Below, in pieces: positions 46,771-58,644 of a stretch of 64,000 nucleotides of DNA. The stretch's first letter is position 1. The number at the start of each line of letters is the position of its first letter. The notes beneath the pieces are model-generated. The model was not told the origin of the DNA. It saw only the letters and a list, made by a program, of their open reading frames with translations, and made no database searches. This stretch comes from Cavia porcellus. Taxonomy: Eukaryota; Chordata; Mammalia; Rodentia; Caviidae. The position numbers were made by a program, and so were the translations under genes. The stretch lies in contig NW_026947506.1 in the NCBI RefSeq assembly GCF_034190915.1, positions 13,453,501 to 13,517,500 of the forward strand, read 5' to 3'.

Positions 46771-48059
46771 AAATAAACTAAAGCAGATTAAAATCACTCT
46801 GATTGAAGATAATAGTATTGCTGGATTTCACATCATGAAACTACAGAATCAGCACTAGGTACTATAGTGTCCTTTTTTCCCCTTCAAAGTATTTGTTCAT
46901 TTCATCATGTGTCATAAGATCAGTTCTCGTAAACTGTTGATAGGTTTTATGGAAGCATGCATCTTAACATGTATTTCTATCCTTTGTATATTAGAGGGAG
47001 AAACAGAACAAAGCAGGACAGAGCAAAACATAATCCTAGAGATACATAAAACTAAAAAGACATAAAAAAAACTGCTGTACAAGGAGTTCTATCATGGTTA
47101 CTGTGTTGTCAGTTGTTTTCATCAATAGAAATGGCTATACCATCAGATAAAGTACAATTAAATATATCAGTGCATAACAGTATTAATAGAAATACAACTT
47201 TGTAGATAGTGTAGACCTACAAAACAGGTATTAATCAAATCAGAATGGATATTGTAGTGAATCATTGTTATTTTCAGTATAGTTGTCTATACTCTGTGAT
47301 GATACTATCAACCTAACGGTTTTGAATAAAATCTGTCAATAACAAGAAGCAATCAAACAAATCAGATTTAACTAAGATCAGTCATGATATAACAGTATAA
47401 GTTATAGAGGGATCCAGTTTAAGTTAACAGGAAATTAAAGATGATTACTGTGCTATATCCTAATATTTTGGGGATAGCTGTCTGTGCAATCAGATCTAGT
47501 GCTTGTATAAAAACTGGGATGGAATAACTTCTATCTAAGCAGAGTGGTGCAAGTAATATGGATTTTAACTCCTGATACACTCATAGCCATATCTTCTTCT
47601 GTCTTTTTAAAGACTATTCCTCCCCTTTCACTCCCCCAGGGTGTGCTATGTATTTTGGGGTCTCCCCAACACCTTTGGTTTTATATTGCGGGGGGGGGCA
47701 ACCTACTATTTACCTAAGTGTTTCTGAACTTTCTCACTCCTAGACTTGATCTCTAGTTGTATTTATTTACTTATTAAAGCCTGTCTTTCCAACCTATCCA
47801 TAAATACTGGTCCAGTCGCCCCTATTACGCCTTTGTTCCCTATCACATCAAATTCTATTTCTCATATTTAATTTTGGTCCAAATATGCTTCTTCAGGTTA
47901 ATTATAGTTCCTATAAAGAGTATCTCTATGGGCCCTGCTTCTTGATCCACTCTCCATGTGATTATCTCTTTTTTCCTTAATTTAATGTATATAGGCCAGC
48001 TATATTAGAAATTATATGCAACCTTCTCTGTCTCATTTTTGTTGTTGTCTTTTTCTGTC

Positions 48060-49161
48060 ATTAGTTGTCTATTTGTCTTCTTCATTTCACTTTTCGCTCC
48101 ATTCATTGTGGCCTCTCTACCACTGTTCATGAAATCCTGGTCCTTTTCTCTCTCTTTAGAATGTCCTGTAGTAGTATTCTCTGAAGGGTTGGATTGGTGG
48201 CTGTGAATTCTCCCAGTTCCTCTTTATGTTGGAAGCATCTGGTTTCTCCACTAATTTCTAGGGAAAATTTTCAGGATACATCAATCTGGGCTGGAGGTTA
48301 TTTTCTTTCAGGACTTAGATAATTCGCTCCATTTTCTTCTCGATTTGATGGTTTGTGCCAAGAAGTCTGATGTAATTCTGATGGGCATTCCCTTATAAAT
48401 GATCTGTTTCTTGTCTATGACAGCTTTTAATATTCTGTTCTTATACTGGATTTCTGGGATCTTGATTATAGTATGCCTATGTGTAGTTCTGTTTTGGTTT
48501 AGGTGGCTGGAGTTCTGTATGCCTCATACAGCCGAGTATCCTTTCCTTTTCCTATGCTTGTGAAGTTTTCCTTAATTATTTTTGTAAGTAGCCTTTGTAG
48601 TTCCTTTGTTTGTACCCCTGCTTCTTCATTCACATTCATTATTCTTAAGTTATACATCCTTTTGTCATCATCTACCCTTTGTATTGTTACTGCTTGTTTC
48701 CTTGTTATTTTTAAGAAAATTTTCCTTTCGTGATCCCACAGTGCAAACCTGTTCTCTAGTTTGGATAATCTATCATTAGTTTCTTTCTAGCAGTTTTGCC
48801 AGGTTTCAATGGAGTTTTTAAATTCCTGGTAGTCTTTTTGAACCAGCTTTCTTTATTCTATCTTTTCTCTATTTTCCTCCTGAAACAATTCTCCCCTTTT
48901 TTGTGTGTTCTTCCATTCTTCCATGTTTTTCTTGAGAGGTGCTTCGAATTTCTTAAAATATTCTATTTATATCTTGCTTTACTTGGTTAAATACTTTCAT
49001 TTTAAGGGTCTACGAAATTGTCTCTGAGTTCCTGAAGATATTGCTTCATGTCTACTGGTGCTGTGTCTGATATTGCATGTTTGCTGTCCTCATTCTCCTT
49101 TGCATTTACTTTTCCTAGGTACATGGTCTCATGATTGGGGAATGGGAACACTTTCTTTTGA
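48060..49161 (-). pseudogene. ORF1 of HAL1-like copy E, decayed
   Basis: Collinear with the intact ORF1 at 58645-59697. The start reads KVNAKENEDSKHAISDTAPV in one frame, aligning with the ISDTAP/IVDTAP region of copy D. Later coiled-coil, RRM and C-terminal sequence is present, but many stops and shifts interrupt it. Confidence 0.75.
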
Positions 49162-49982
49162 TTCTTCTTTTCATTATTTTTTTTCCTTCCATACAGGTGT
49201 AATAGGAGGCCCAGGTTCTTTCTTTGTTGATTACAATTTGTCTGACGTTCTGACTATGTGATCCCCCCCCCAGTGCAGTGTACTATAGAGATACAGACCA
49301 GTGAAGCCTATGCTGGGCCCGCCCCTCTGAGTTATTCAATCTGCTGAAGGCTTCACTGCATTAAGGTGCTCTGACAAGCATCGGGACTGGGGTGGGCTAG
49401 CCTATTTGTCTCAGTCTGAGGTGTGACCCAGGTCAGGTGCTCCCCAACAATCCCACTGGAGAAGAGAGAAGCTGACTGAAGTCACTGCAGCCCTTGTTCT
49501 GGCCAATTTGCCCGGTGCCAGAATGTCATCTGTTGGAACTCCTTTTTCTCTATGGAAGGGTTTTTATTCCCATCACTCACTGCAGGTTGATGCAGTGAGT
49601 TCCCTGCCAGCTCACCTCTCAGTTAAGATCACTGACTCCCATCTTCAGTGTGAATGCATCTCCAGTGAGTTAAAACTAGTGAGCTTTTGTGTAGTTCCAT
49701 AAATATTGGCTGCATGAGATCAAGTGTGGCAGTGGCAGCAAGTTCAAGCAGCAGCACTGAGACTGTAGCTGTTCCAGTTGTAGCACTGGGACTGTATTTT
49801 AATTGGTTTCTCTCGGCTTAGTTTGTTCCAGGGTTAGGAGTGTCTATCTCCCTCTGTTTGGGACTCACTGTACTATATTATTTATGGAATGTAAGTTGAC
49901 TATCTCAGAGAGTCTCGGTAGCCTGCTGTTATATATCCACCATCTTTTCTCCCACGGGCCTTGTTTATTCATCCTACTAATA

Positions 49983-51189
49983 TAATTTCTAAATAATGAG
50001 ACTATAAAGTCAGTGATGAATAACAACATATTACATTCATATACCCAGTCTTTGTGACATTTCGAGCAGCTGGCAACCAATGTGAAACCATGCTTCATAA
50101 ATCCACAAGCCAAACAAATCTTTTTTTTTTGTTTTTGTTTTTGTCTTTTTTCTTTTTATTGGTACCAGGGATCAAACTCATGACTGCCTACTTGCAAGGC
50201 AGGCACTTATGCTGCCGAGCTAAAGCCCCAGCCCCAGGCCAAAGAAATCTTTAATCAAACAATGCAAACATGGAAAAAGAGAAAAGTTACTGAGCTTAAA
50301 ATGAAAGTAACAGCAGTTCAAAGAGTGGACAAATGGACAGACAGATGATCTGTGTGGATTGAAACAAACACAGAAATCAGCACACAAGTTGTCTGGGGTC
50401 TGTGAGAACATTTAAATTCTCCAAAGGCCATTTATGTACTTGGACCATGCCCCTTTGTTAAACTACCTGCCCTTATACACCCCATGCTCCCAGGGCTGGA
50501 ACACCCGGTCACTTCAAGCACTCCATACCCTTAGGGTGTTTCCTAGATATTCTGTGCCACTTGAGCACTCCTGTTTGGCCATTTATGCTTTCTGATTTAC
50601 AGGTATGAACAATCACTAGCTCAGCAACTCCCAGCAACTGCTTACAAACAGACTGGACAAACAGGCAACTGATATATGGACAGACTGACAAACATCCTAC
50701 AATATCAGAGTGCACTCAAGCATATCCTTAATCAAGCCAAATTACAATACCTTCTAACAAATTTAGAGACTACAACTATAAATCAATCTTGTATTTGTTT
50801 TAGATCAGCTAGCAGAGATCTTGTATAAAAGGATCCAAGGCCTGATTCAGGGAGGGGTGAAATGGAATTACGTTGTGTAGCCGGTGATGCCAACTCATTC
50901 CATACAGGGCAAACACAATTAGCAGAAATCCACACAAGACCTTAGCAAAAACACAGAGGATCCCCCTTCCCCAGATCAGCAGAGGCATCAGCCCCAGCCC
51001 ACATGGGTCTTGGGGAGTTTTGTATAATATAAAAGGTTTTGTCAGAGGTATATACTGGTAAGAATGTATTTGAATCAGGGAAGAATACAGCCTCATTGGG
51101 ACAGAAAACTGACTTAAATAGCCACATGAAGAGAATAGTAAAAACTTGTGCAGGAAGTGCATTTTTCTTCTTTAATTGTTTAAAGAGAA
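49983..51189 (-). mobile_element. Internal region of minus-strand provirus
   Basis: Collinear with plus-strand 6650-5900. No intact gene. 50809-51162 is open on the minus strand (117 codons, hydrophobic in places), but I see no retroviral motif. Confidence 0.5.
50123..50237 (-). mobile_element. tRNA-derived SINE with target duplication
   Basis: Minus-oriented copy of the family at 53522. Flanked by gccaaacaaatctt (50109-50122) and gccaaagaaatctt (50238-50251). The paralogous provirus lacks it. Confidence 0.8.
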
Positions 51190-51345
51190 GAGATATTCTT
51201 TTCTTATTTTTTATTTAAAACAGAATAAACAAAACAAAACAGGTACAAAGATATATGCTTTCAAAGAAAAACTAAACTGTAAGAAATCACTGGTTGATGT
51301 GTACATATTGTCTTCTTACAAGAGTGGGTTATGTAAAGTGGGGAT
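51190..51345 (-). mobile_element. LINE-1/HAL1-like 3'UTR tail fragment
   Basis: Matches the last ~150 bp of the copy E 3'UTR (46345-46480), including 'tatgctttcaaagaaaaac' and 'tgtacatattgtcttcttac'. A heavily 5'-truncated insertion. Confidence 0.65.
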
Positions 51346-51425
51346 TCAAAGAGCAATGGATCAAAATCATGACTGTGCACTTGCAAGGCAGGCATTCATG
51401 CCACTGAACTAAATCCACAGCCCTG
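51346..51425 (-). mobile_element. tRNA-derived SINE fragment
   Basis: 'cttgcaaggcaggcattcat' and 'actaaatccacagccctg' match the reverse of the 53522 family. Confidence 0.65.
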
Positions 51426-51579
51426 TGTTTGCAGAGAGAACAGCAGAGGTCAGCAAAAAGGAAAAGTCAACATTGGTAAGTGGTAAGATGGTATTGATTA
51501 AATCAATTCTAAGGACAATAGGTGTTCCAGTACATCTCAAGAGATGAGAGGGATTAGCATTAACAATGGTAAATAAAGT

Positions 51580-52110
51580 ATCACCAGGTTAGTGAAGAAA
51601 AAGAGAAACATCAGCTCCAGTGTGTAGCAAACCTGAAAAGGAAAGGTTGTCAATAGTAAAAGAGAGGCTTTGGCATGCATCTCCTAGGGGAATAGCAGTA
51701 GACACCACAGTGCAGCCAAAGCCTTGATTTCCACAAATAACTTGACAAGCTTTAGACGACACACAAGGCAAGAAAATTAATTGAGCTACAGATTCAGAAA
51801 CATTTAGTTGAATGGGTAAGAGAGATCACAATCAAATCAACAATATGCCTGTTTAATCAGCATCAATAACACCAGGAATCACAAAAGTGCCTGTTTTTTA
51901 TGCATGTGAACATGAAAGAACCAGGCAAGCTGTCCCAGAAGGTAAGGGATCATGAAAATCAGTAGGGACCTTACAAAACTTACCAGGGATTTCCACGGTA
52001 GTGTCAGGTTTCACAGAAACATCTTTTAAAGCATTTTTGTTGTCTTGGTTTGCACTTTTGTATGTTAATTGCTTTAACAAGATAAATGCTGCTGCCATAT
52101 TATCCATGTG
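51580..52110 (-). pseudogene. Class II protease / dUTPase-like remnant
   Basis: On the minus strand, 52107-51898 contains DPLPSGTACLVLSCSHA, resembling the dUTPase-like module fused to protease in betaretroviruses. 51771-51589 contains LSFSGLLHTGADVSL, the retroviral protease active-site region in which the catalytic Asp (DTG) is replaced by His (codon at 51622-51624). Two frames and stops are present, so it is inactive. Confidence 0.65.
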
Positions 52111-52513
52111 GCATTCACTAGCTTAATTTATCATTCTATAAAGGTAAGGAAAAGTTCAGTGGCCTCCTGTTTAACAGTGCTAAAGGAACCTTGTGTGTGC
52201 ACTGCTTCTGTGATTCTTTTTCAAGCTTTTAAAGCAATCTAAGCCATTTGAGGGCAATAGCCTGAGGGTGGCAATGAATTTGTTGGCAAATTTCTGAAAA
52301 ATCTCGCTCTCCCCATAATTCAGTAGCTCCTATAGCAGTATTGCAATCTAAATTATTTATAGCTTGCTTGTCCACAGCATCAGTATAATCTTAGAGCTAC
52401 TCCTAATGTTGGGTTTGAGTGACAATAGTTTGCACTAAGGTTTTCCACTCCAAAGGGGTAATTTCATAACCATGACTGATACCATCAATAGTGCCAATTA
52501 CAAAAGTACTTTT

Positions 52514-52604
52514 TTTTTCTTTTTATTGGTACCAGGGATCAAACTCATGACCACCTGCTTGCAAGGCAGGTGCTTATGCCACTGAGCTAAATCCCCAGCC
52601 CCCC
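52514..52604 (-). mobile_element. tRNA-derived SINE with target duplication
   Basis: Well-preserved copy. Flanked by a perfect tacaaaagtactttt at 52499-52513 and 52605-52619, so a fairly recent insertion. Confidence 0.88.
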
Positions 52605-52659
52605 TACAAAAGTACTTTTAAGTCCATATTCCTTCACAGCCTTTTTAAAACTCTTTATC

Positions 52660-52768
52660 TTTTTTTTTTTTTTTGGTTGTTGTTTTTCTCTTTTGGAACA
52701 GGGGATTCAATTTATAATGTTGCAGTTGCCAGGCAGGTGCTTATGCTACTGAGCTTAATCTCCAGCCC
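52660..52768 (-). mobile_element. tRNA-derived SINE
   Basis: 'gccaggcaggtgcttatgct' and 'gagcttaatctccagcccc' with a T15-type run at the left. More diverged than its neighbour at 52514. Confidence 0.75.
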
Positions 52769-53427
52769 CTTTTAACTCTTTAAACAGTTACTGAAAACCT
52801 TCAGAGTGTGGCTCTTGTCACTGATGCAAAACAGGACAAGCAGTTAATTCCCCATGTTGTTTAGCTTCTTGAGCCACCTTTTGCAAGGGAGTTAGAACAG
52901 GTAAAGTGTTGCCCAGAGGTTTTTCAGGGTTTGCATCTTGTGGAGGCAGAGGCAAGAGGAGGTGGTGAAGCACCAGAAGTGGTGAACCCATGAAAACTGG
53001 GAATCGAACCATGGAATATTCTATGTGACTGCCTGCCAAATATCACCTCAGCAAAGATACCATGTGTACAAGGCAGAAATCAGAGCTCGACACTCCTCAA
53101 TGCAGCAGTTTACCTATTTTTTTCCCAATCTCACAATGACCACATCCACCTCAAGGACAATGATCATGAATTTCCCACAAGAGCTACAACAAAATATCTT
53201 TGGAAGTAACAGGGCCCACCTTCCTAAAGAAAAGCAATTCTGTGTTATGTTTCTGTTGCATTTCAGATATGGGATTCATCATGACTTCACTGATGAAGGG
53301 ATTTTTTTTTTAAGAAAATGAGGGATTTTCCAAACAAAATGAAATAGACATGTTTTTGGTGCCGTTTTTTACCCCAGGAACACAGCAAAGGTAAGTCACC
53401 CTGCAGAGCAGCTATCTCCACTGTAGT

Positions 53428-53445
53428 GTGCCTGTTCAGGCACCA
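53428..53445 (-). other. Primer-binding site, tRNA-Lys type
   Basis: The minus strand reads tggtgcctgaacaggcac. It matches the site at 10752 except at one position. Confidence 0.7.
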
Positions 53446-53446
53446 A

Positions 53447-53983
53447 GTTGTTGCATTTTGTGCCTAGATTCTCAACCCCTCAAACAGGTACATGGTAAAG
53501 GCCCAAAAGAATGAAACAAGTGGGGCTGGGGGTTTAGCTCAGCGGCATAAGAGCCTGCCTTGTAAGCAGGTAGTCGTGAGTTCAATCTCTGGTACCGATA
53601 AAAAGGAAAAAGACAAAAAAAATTAAAAAAAAAAAAAAGAATGAAACAAGTGACACAATCTTTGGGGCTGCAGAAGGATTAAATCCTTGGCAGAGCTCAT
53701 AACTGTGCTAGCAGCTGGCTGACTGATGCTGAGCAGCCCATATATAATCAGAACAAGCAAGGAGTTGAGGGAACAATGGAGGAAATCAAAGCAAGCTCTT
53801 AGGAGAGTGTCAAGGACCCATCAGAGCAACAAATGATGCTAATTAAGGAAAACTATCCAGAAAGTCTCCAGGTGGCCCCAGCTATGATCTATCATGACCA
53901 CTGATTGTCTCCTCATTCTCAGATCAATCATGCTCAGGCTATGCCAGAGTGCTGCACGTGTACTCAGCTTCAGTGGCTCCAAC
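53447..53983 (-). repeat. 5' LTR of minus-strand class II provirus
   Basis: Aligned with the other three LTRs. It is longer because of the SINE at 53522-53634, and about 405 bp without it. Confidence 0.65.
53522..53634 (+). mobile_element. Young tRNA-derived SINE
   Basis: 113 bp: 'ggggctgggggtttagctca' start, box A-like tagctcagcgg, box B-like gttcaatct, an A-rich tail broken by single other bases, and a perfect 17 bp target duplication aaaagaatgaaacaagt (53505-53521 and 53635-53651). It is the best-preserved copy of a family with at least six members here. Confidence 0.92.
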
Positions 53984-55870
53984 AAGATTCCAAATAATTG
54001 CATGAATCACAAGTGCACATCATTCATGACTCATTCAAACACTGCCACCTTCTCTCACTCCCAGACATAGCCTTTCTATTTTACTGAATACTGATAGACA
54101 TTTGCCCTCTCTCATCACATTCATGCTTAGTCACCATGCTCATCAGAAGAGAATATGGCAGTCTGAGCCATGAAATGCTGAGGCCCCAGTAAAACTTTGT
54201 TTTTGGTCAATACTGTTTCTCAGCATGCATAATAATTTCATACCAAATGAGTATGAAACTCATTGTAGGGATAATAATGAAAAATTAAAAGTACAAGATG
54301 CTGTAAGAAAGTGAGAAAAAGTAATGTGAAACTCATTAGCTTAATTGAAGAGATGATATTTGACCTAGAGTTGTTTGAATAGCACAAGGAGATTACCCCC
54401 ACAATGTTAAAATAGCATTGATGGAAGAAGCAGTAGTTTGAAGCAAAGACATGAGGCTGTGCTGAGCACAGAGACAGGGCATTGTTACACACTGTCTAAA
54501 TGTGAACCCAAAAGGAGGACTGAGGTTCTGAAAAATTTATCCTTTTTGTGCTTGTAGAGGTCTAGTAAAATGTTGCAGAACTACTTAGGTTCAAGGCAAA
54601 TTCTCGATGGAATAAGGGCAGCCTATAGCTAAACTTTCATGAGTTTGGATAGGTCTAACTGCTATCATAATTATTTTTGGGAACTCAGGTTGTGCACCCT
54701 ACATTTTTCTTCACAGCAGCAAAATCAGTAAAAGACCTGAGAGACTTGCAAATTATTTGTCAATATAAAATGACTGCCTCTGTGAGTGCATCCTTTAGTG
54801 ATAATTTAGGTACACAGAGGCCACACAGGCTCATAGGCCACATAGGCTGCAAAGGCTCATGTTCAGGTGACTGGCAGCACCATGCAAGGTCCTAACACAC
54901 CTACTTCTTGCCCATGCAACACACAATGTAATCACTTGATAGTGGTGGAGAGTCTATCAACATTCTTCTAAACCAAGCTATTGATATAGCTGGGGTTCAC
55001 TCCAAGAGAAAAATGACATATAACATGAGGTAACTAAAGAAATTTGTCATGTCTCAAAAATGTCACATCTTATCCTTTCCCATTTGTTGTAGTCAGGGTT
55101 TGCAAGGAAAGAGGCTTAATATGGAACTTATAATTGATAAGATAATTTCAAAATATTTACCCCAGAAAGTCAGATTTAGAGAGATGTAGAACTTTTCGGA
55201 TACTAGAGACCTAAAAAATCCAGCTGAGTACTTGAATGCTACAACAATATCCTGCACAAGTACAGCTGAAGAATTAGAGTCCATGGCAAGGACCATCAAA
55301 AGTTTACCTGGAGACCTAGAGGCACTTACAATGTCTCATGCAAGTCTCTGTTAAAGTTGTACCCTAGGAAGGCTCAAAGTTCAGTGTTGGAAACTAGAAA
55401 CTCTGTTCCCTTGGTAATAGGATCTGAGCCACCAGGTTGAGTGATCAGTACTGGAGCCAAGACATGAAGCTCAAGAAAGGGCCAGAGATCCGCAAAAGGG
55501 AACAGTAGCCATGCACAGCAATAATGAGGACATGAGCTCCTCTGATGATGATGGCTGAGTACGTATCTGGAAAACCAGTGCTACCAGCTTTTCCATGAGA
55601 ATCAACTGCCCAGCTCCTTTCCCTCCAGTTCTCCTTTAATGCTATTTGAAACAATCTTTCAATGGATGATCTATCACAAAACCATGATGACTTCATTCAC
55701 TGGGTGATCCAAGTTGACCATTACTAAGTGGGCCACAGCACCAAAGCAGATCTTTAGATACTTAAAATCCAAAACAGACTTTATATGACTTCATATATTA
55801 AAGTGGTCATCTGGTCTGCCTCACATAAGCAACAGTGAAAAAAACCTGAGGCTCATTCTAATGAAATAAT
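53984..55870 (-). other. Segment upstream of minus provirus, paralogous to 8390-10344
   Basis: Collinear in inverted orientation with 8390-10344 up to the LTR edge. It lacks the SINE at 8491-8576. Short minus-strand open frames (for example 55445-55696) have no recognised motif. Confidence 0.6.
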
Positions 55871-56274
55871 CAGGAACACAAAACATCACAAAGTAGTCTT
55901 CACATCTGCCTTAACAAACCTCTCACTGTAACTATGTGATATGTTTCTATCTGTGTGTTCTGCACTCTACTTAACTGTGGGCATTTGCATGAAACTCTAG
56001 ACAGGGTTATTGACCCTCTGATTATCCAATGAAATTTTAAAATCTTTTCTAAGGAAAGTAGAAAAAGAAATATTTATGTACACCTATGTTTGACTGCAAT
56101 ACACGGACAGCCCTGAACTCAGGTGGGAATGTCACGAAGCTGGTGGTATACACATCACCACCTCAACAAGGCCAAGGTTTCTACAGATGCTGGAAGTAAA
56201 AAGTGGAAATAATTTAACAGCAAAAATAGTTGAAATAAAATATACTGAATGTGCACTTAATATACCAAATCTCA
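55871..56274. other. Unassigned stretch
   Basis: About 400 bp without recognised gene or repeat. Confidence 0.5.
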
Positions 56275-56419
56275 ACTAGGCCTGGTGGCTCTTAGGTGGA
56301 GCCCAGTACTTGAGACTATGAGGAAGGAGAATTGCTTGAGACCACTCTGGGTTATTAAGTGATCTTGAAGCCAGCCTGAATGGCATAGCAAGGTGCTGCC
56401 TCAAAAAGATAAATATATC
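56275..56419 (+). mobile_element. B1/7SL-like SINE remnant
   Basis: 'ggcctggtggctcttaggtg', 'ggagaattgcttgagaccac' and 'tgaatggcatagcaaggtgc' follow the 7SL-type layout. Its A-rich tail is the target site of the element at 56420-60439. Confidence 0.65.
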
Positions 56420-57290
56420 TTTTTTTAAATTTAATTTTATTTTATTTTGAAAGTAGTAAAAATGCAACAGCACAAGACAGAACAAAGCCAATTGAGACAA
56501 TACAGTGAAATTGGTACAGAGTTTCACAGTAGGACAGTGGGATGGTAATAATAGGTACTATGGTGTATCTCATTAACTTCACGATAGTTGTCCAGTCAAT
56601 CAAGTACTACAAAATCAAACCAAAAACAGAACATTATAAAACCAATTGAGAATATTAAATAGAGCAAAAGAAACATAAAACAGTGAAAACAACCTTTGCC
56701 TTCAAACAGAAGATAGAAGGATATCCCCCATATTTGCAATACTGCATATGGTCATCCTCCCAAGAGATGCTGAGACATCTATCCCCAGTAGCTATGGGAC
56801 GAGAGGGGGAAGGGTGCTTGATTTTTAGCCCTCATGCTGGTAGGCTCACAGGAACCAATGTTTCTCCTGGCCTTCGCCAGGGGTGCTTACCCAGAGAGCG
56901 GGCGAATAAGCTGTCTGAGTTCTACCATGGCTGGTCTGGGGAGCGTTGGTTCAAAAATACCATATCTTTTATCCCTTCCTCTAGCTAAGGGACTTTTGAA
57001 GTTCCTTTGGACCTATGATCCCACAGCCGCACCAGTACCAACTGAGGAGCAACATATAGTGAGATGGAGAACAACCAAGAAGGGTAAGTTTAAAAGACAA
57101 TGAGATGTACAAATGGCGGCCACAGCAGGCTGGAATGTACAACAAAGCAGAGATGGAAAAGCAAACAACAGCTACATTTTAATCCAAATAACCAAACTAA
57201 TGTGAAACACATAGCGCTGAATCTCCAGAATCCAGAAGATCCAATATAGTTTTCTTTATCATGTAGTCAATCTCATTGCTATACTATATA
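56420..57290 (-). other. Extra 3' module of copy D (possible 3' transduction)
   Basis: Lies beyond the element's internal A run (T run at 57296-57304) but inside the target duplication. The first ~590 bp on the minus strand (57290-56700) match nothing else in the window and include CpG-containing sequence. The last ~280 bp resemble a LINE-1 3'UTR and end in their own A-rich tail. Confidence 0.55.
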
Positions 57291-58644
57291 TTCTTTTTTT
57301 TTTAATTTTTATTTAAGGAGAAAAGAAAAGAAAGAAAAAAAAACAGTGAAGGGGTACAAGTTATACAGATTTACAGAAGAAAAAAATGCGCAGTAGGAAA
57401 TCACTAGTTAATGGATTACATATTGCCATCTTAGAAATAATTGTTCAAGTCACAAAATTAAAGCTTGTAGAGTGGACATTCCAACAATGATACTGCAAAC
57501 AGTTCTGTTCAATGATCCAATAAAACTCTGTGATATCATTTTCTATCTTATACATTTAAATATACATGCAGTTATATAGTTTAGAGCACTTTCTTTTCCT
57601 CTCTTTTGTACCGTGACTATTACACATTTTGAGTTTCATTGCTCCCACGGTTCTTATTGCTTTTTTGGAAGAGAGTAAAACCAAATGTGACATAACAGAA
57701 CAGAATCGGTCAAGACAAAAGGGTGGACACAATAGATAATATCAAAACATAATACAAGGTGATCAACAATGGTTACCATAATGCCTCCCGCTATTTCTAA
57801 TAGAATTGCCTATATCATTAGTTGTTATAAAATTGAACAAAACCGTAAAGAATAAAACCGACAAAACCAAAACATTGGAGATATTGTAGGTCTTCAAAAG
57901 TAGATAAAAGTCAACGAGAATGGGCGTTATAATGAATCTCATTATCTTCTCAGCTGATGCCTAAACTTTCGAACCTGATACTATCCAGCAAAACAGAATA
58001 GAGGAACCTCAGTCAAAAACAAGATGGTGAGAGTAATACAGGGCTTCAAATCGAGATAATAGAAAGTCAAAGTGGGTTACTATATTATATCCTGCTATAT
58101 TTTTCCCTTTAATTAAATGGATAAAAATAAAAAAGTAAATAATGGAGTGGAGATTGAGAAAAAAGAGGGCATAACAGTGAAACAGGGCAGATCAAAACAT
58201 AACCATTTAAGCAGAATAGTGTTTCACCACCAGATAATCCTGACCCAAAAATAGTTACCATATTGACTCCCTCCCTGAAGTCCTTGAGTACAACTTCATA
58301 TACTGTAGCATTAAGTATATCAAAACAATGTAAAACCATTTAAGAGAATGACAGCATTATAGAGTATTTAGAATCGACTAACAGAAAAATGAACAATGGT
58401 CTCTGTATAATCTCCTTGTCTTTAAAAGGTTTTTGCTTATACTATCGTACATAACAAAATCCAATAAGATACAACCTGTTTAGACCATTGGAGACAGAAG
58501 AACAAAAGCTAGATGAGACTTCAAAACAAGATGGTACTAAATCAGCATTACCTATTAAGATGTCATTTTCTCCAAAAAAAGCTGTTCCTATCATCCAATC
58601 TTCTCTGTCTCATTTCTGTTGAGCTCTTTTTCTGTCAGTAGCTG

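Larger units (their letters stand above)
46333..49970 (-). mobile_element. ORF2-less LINE-1 derivative (HAL1-like), copy E
   Basis: About 3.64 kb. On the minus strand: 5'UTR (49970-49162), decayed ORF1 (49161-48060), 3'UTR and A-rich tail (46333). Flanked by ttgtttatt(t/c)at at 46321-46332 and 49971-49982. The paralogous provirus at about 6665 shows the uninterrupted site, so the borders are well supported. There is no endonuclease or reverse transcriptase sequence between ORF1 and 3'UTR. A 138 bp copy of its own ORF1 start sits in the 3'UTR (46610-46747). Confidence 0.8.
52111..53285 (-). pseudogene. Class II gag remnant
   Basis: The matrix start near 53285 aligns with 4812 and 10912. 53039-52818 is open and matches the plus-strand gag piece at 5130-5363. 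The capsid-like stretch on the minus strand around 52400-52230 (DAVDKQAINNLDCNTAIGAT) is interrupted by stops. Two SINEs (52514-52604, 52660-52768) lie inside. Confidence 0.6.
44492..53983 (-). mobile_element. Class II provirus, minus strand, with nested insertions
   Basis: On the minus strand: 5' LTR (53983-53447), primer site (53445-53428), gag, protease/dUTPase-like region, 3' internal part and 3' LTR (44915-44492). Nested insertions are tRNA SINEs at 53522, 52514, 52660, 51346 and 50122, a LINE-1 tail at 51190, and the ORF2-less L1 at 46333-49970. Paralogous to 4269-8045 on the plus strand. No reverse transcriptase or env was recognised and all frames are broken. Confidence 0.7.

Noticed and set aside
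53522..53634. tRNA gene
   Set aside because: Has tRNA-like promoter boxes but no cloverleaf acceptor, an A-rich tail and a target duplication, so it is a tRNA-derived SINE.
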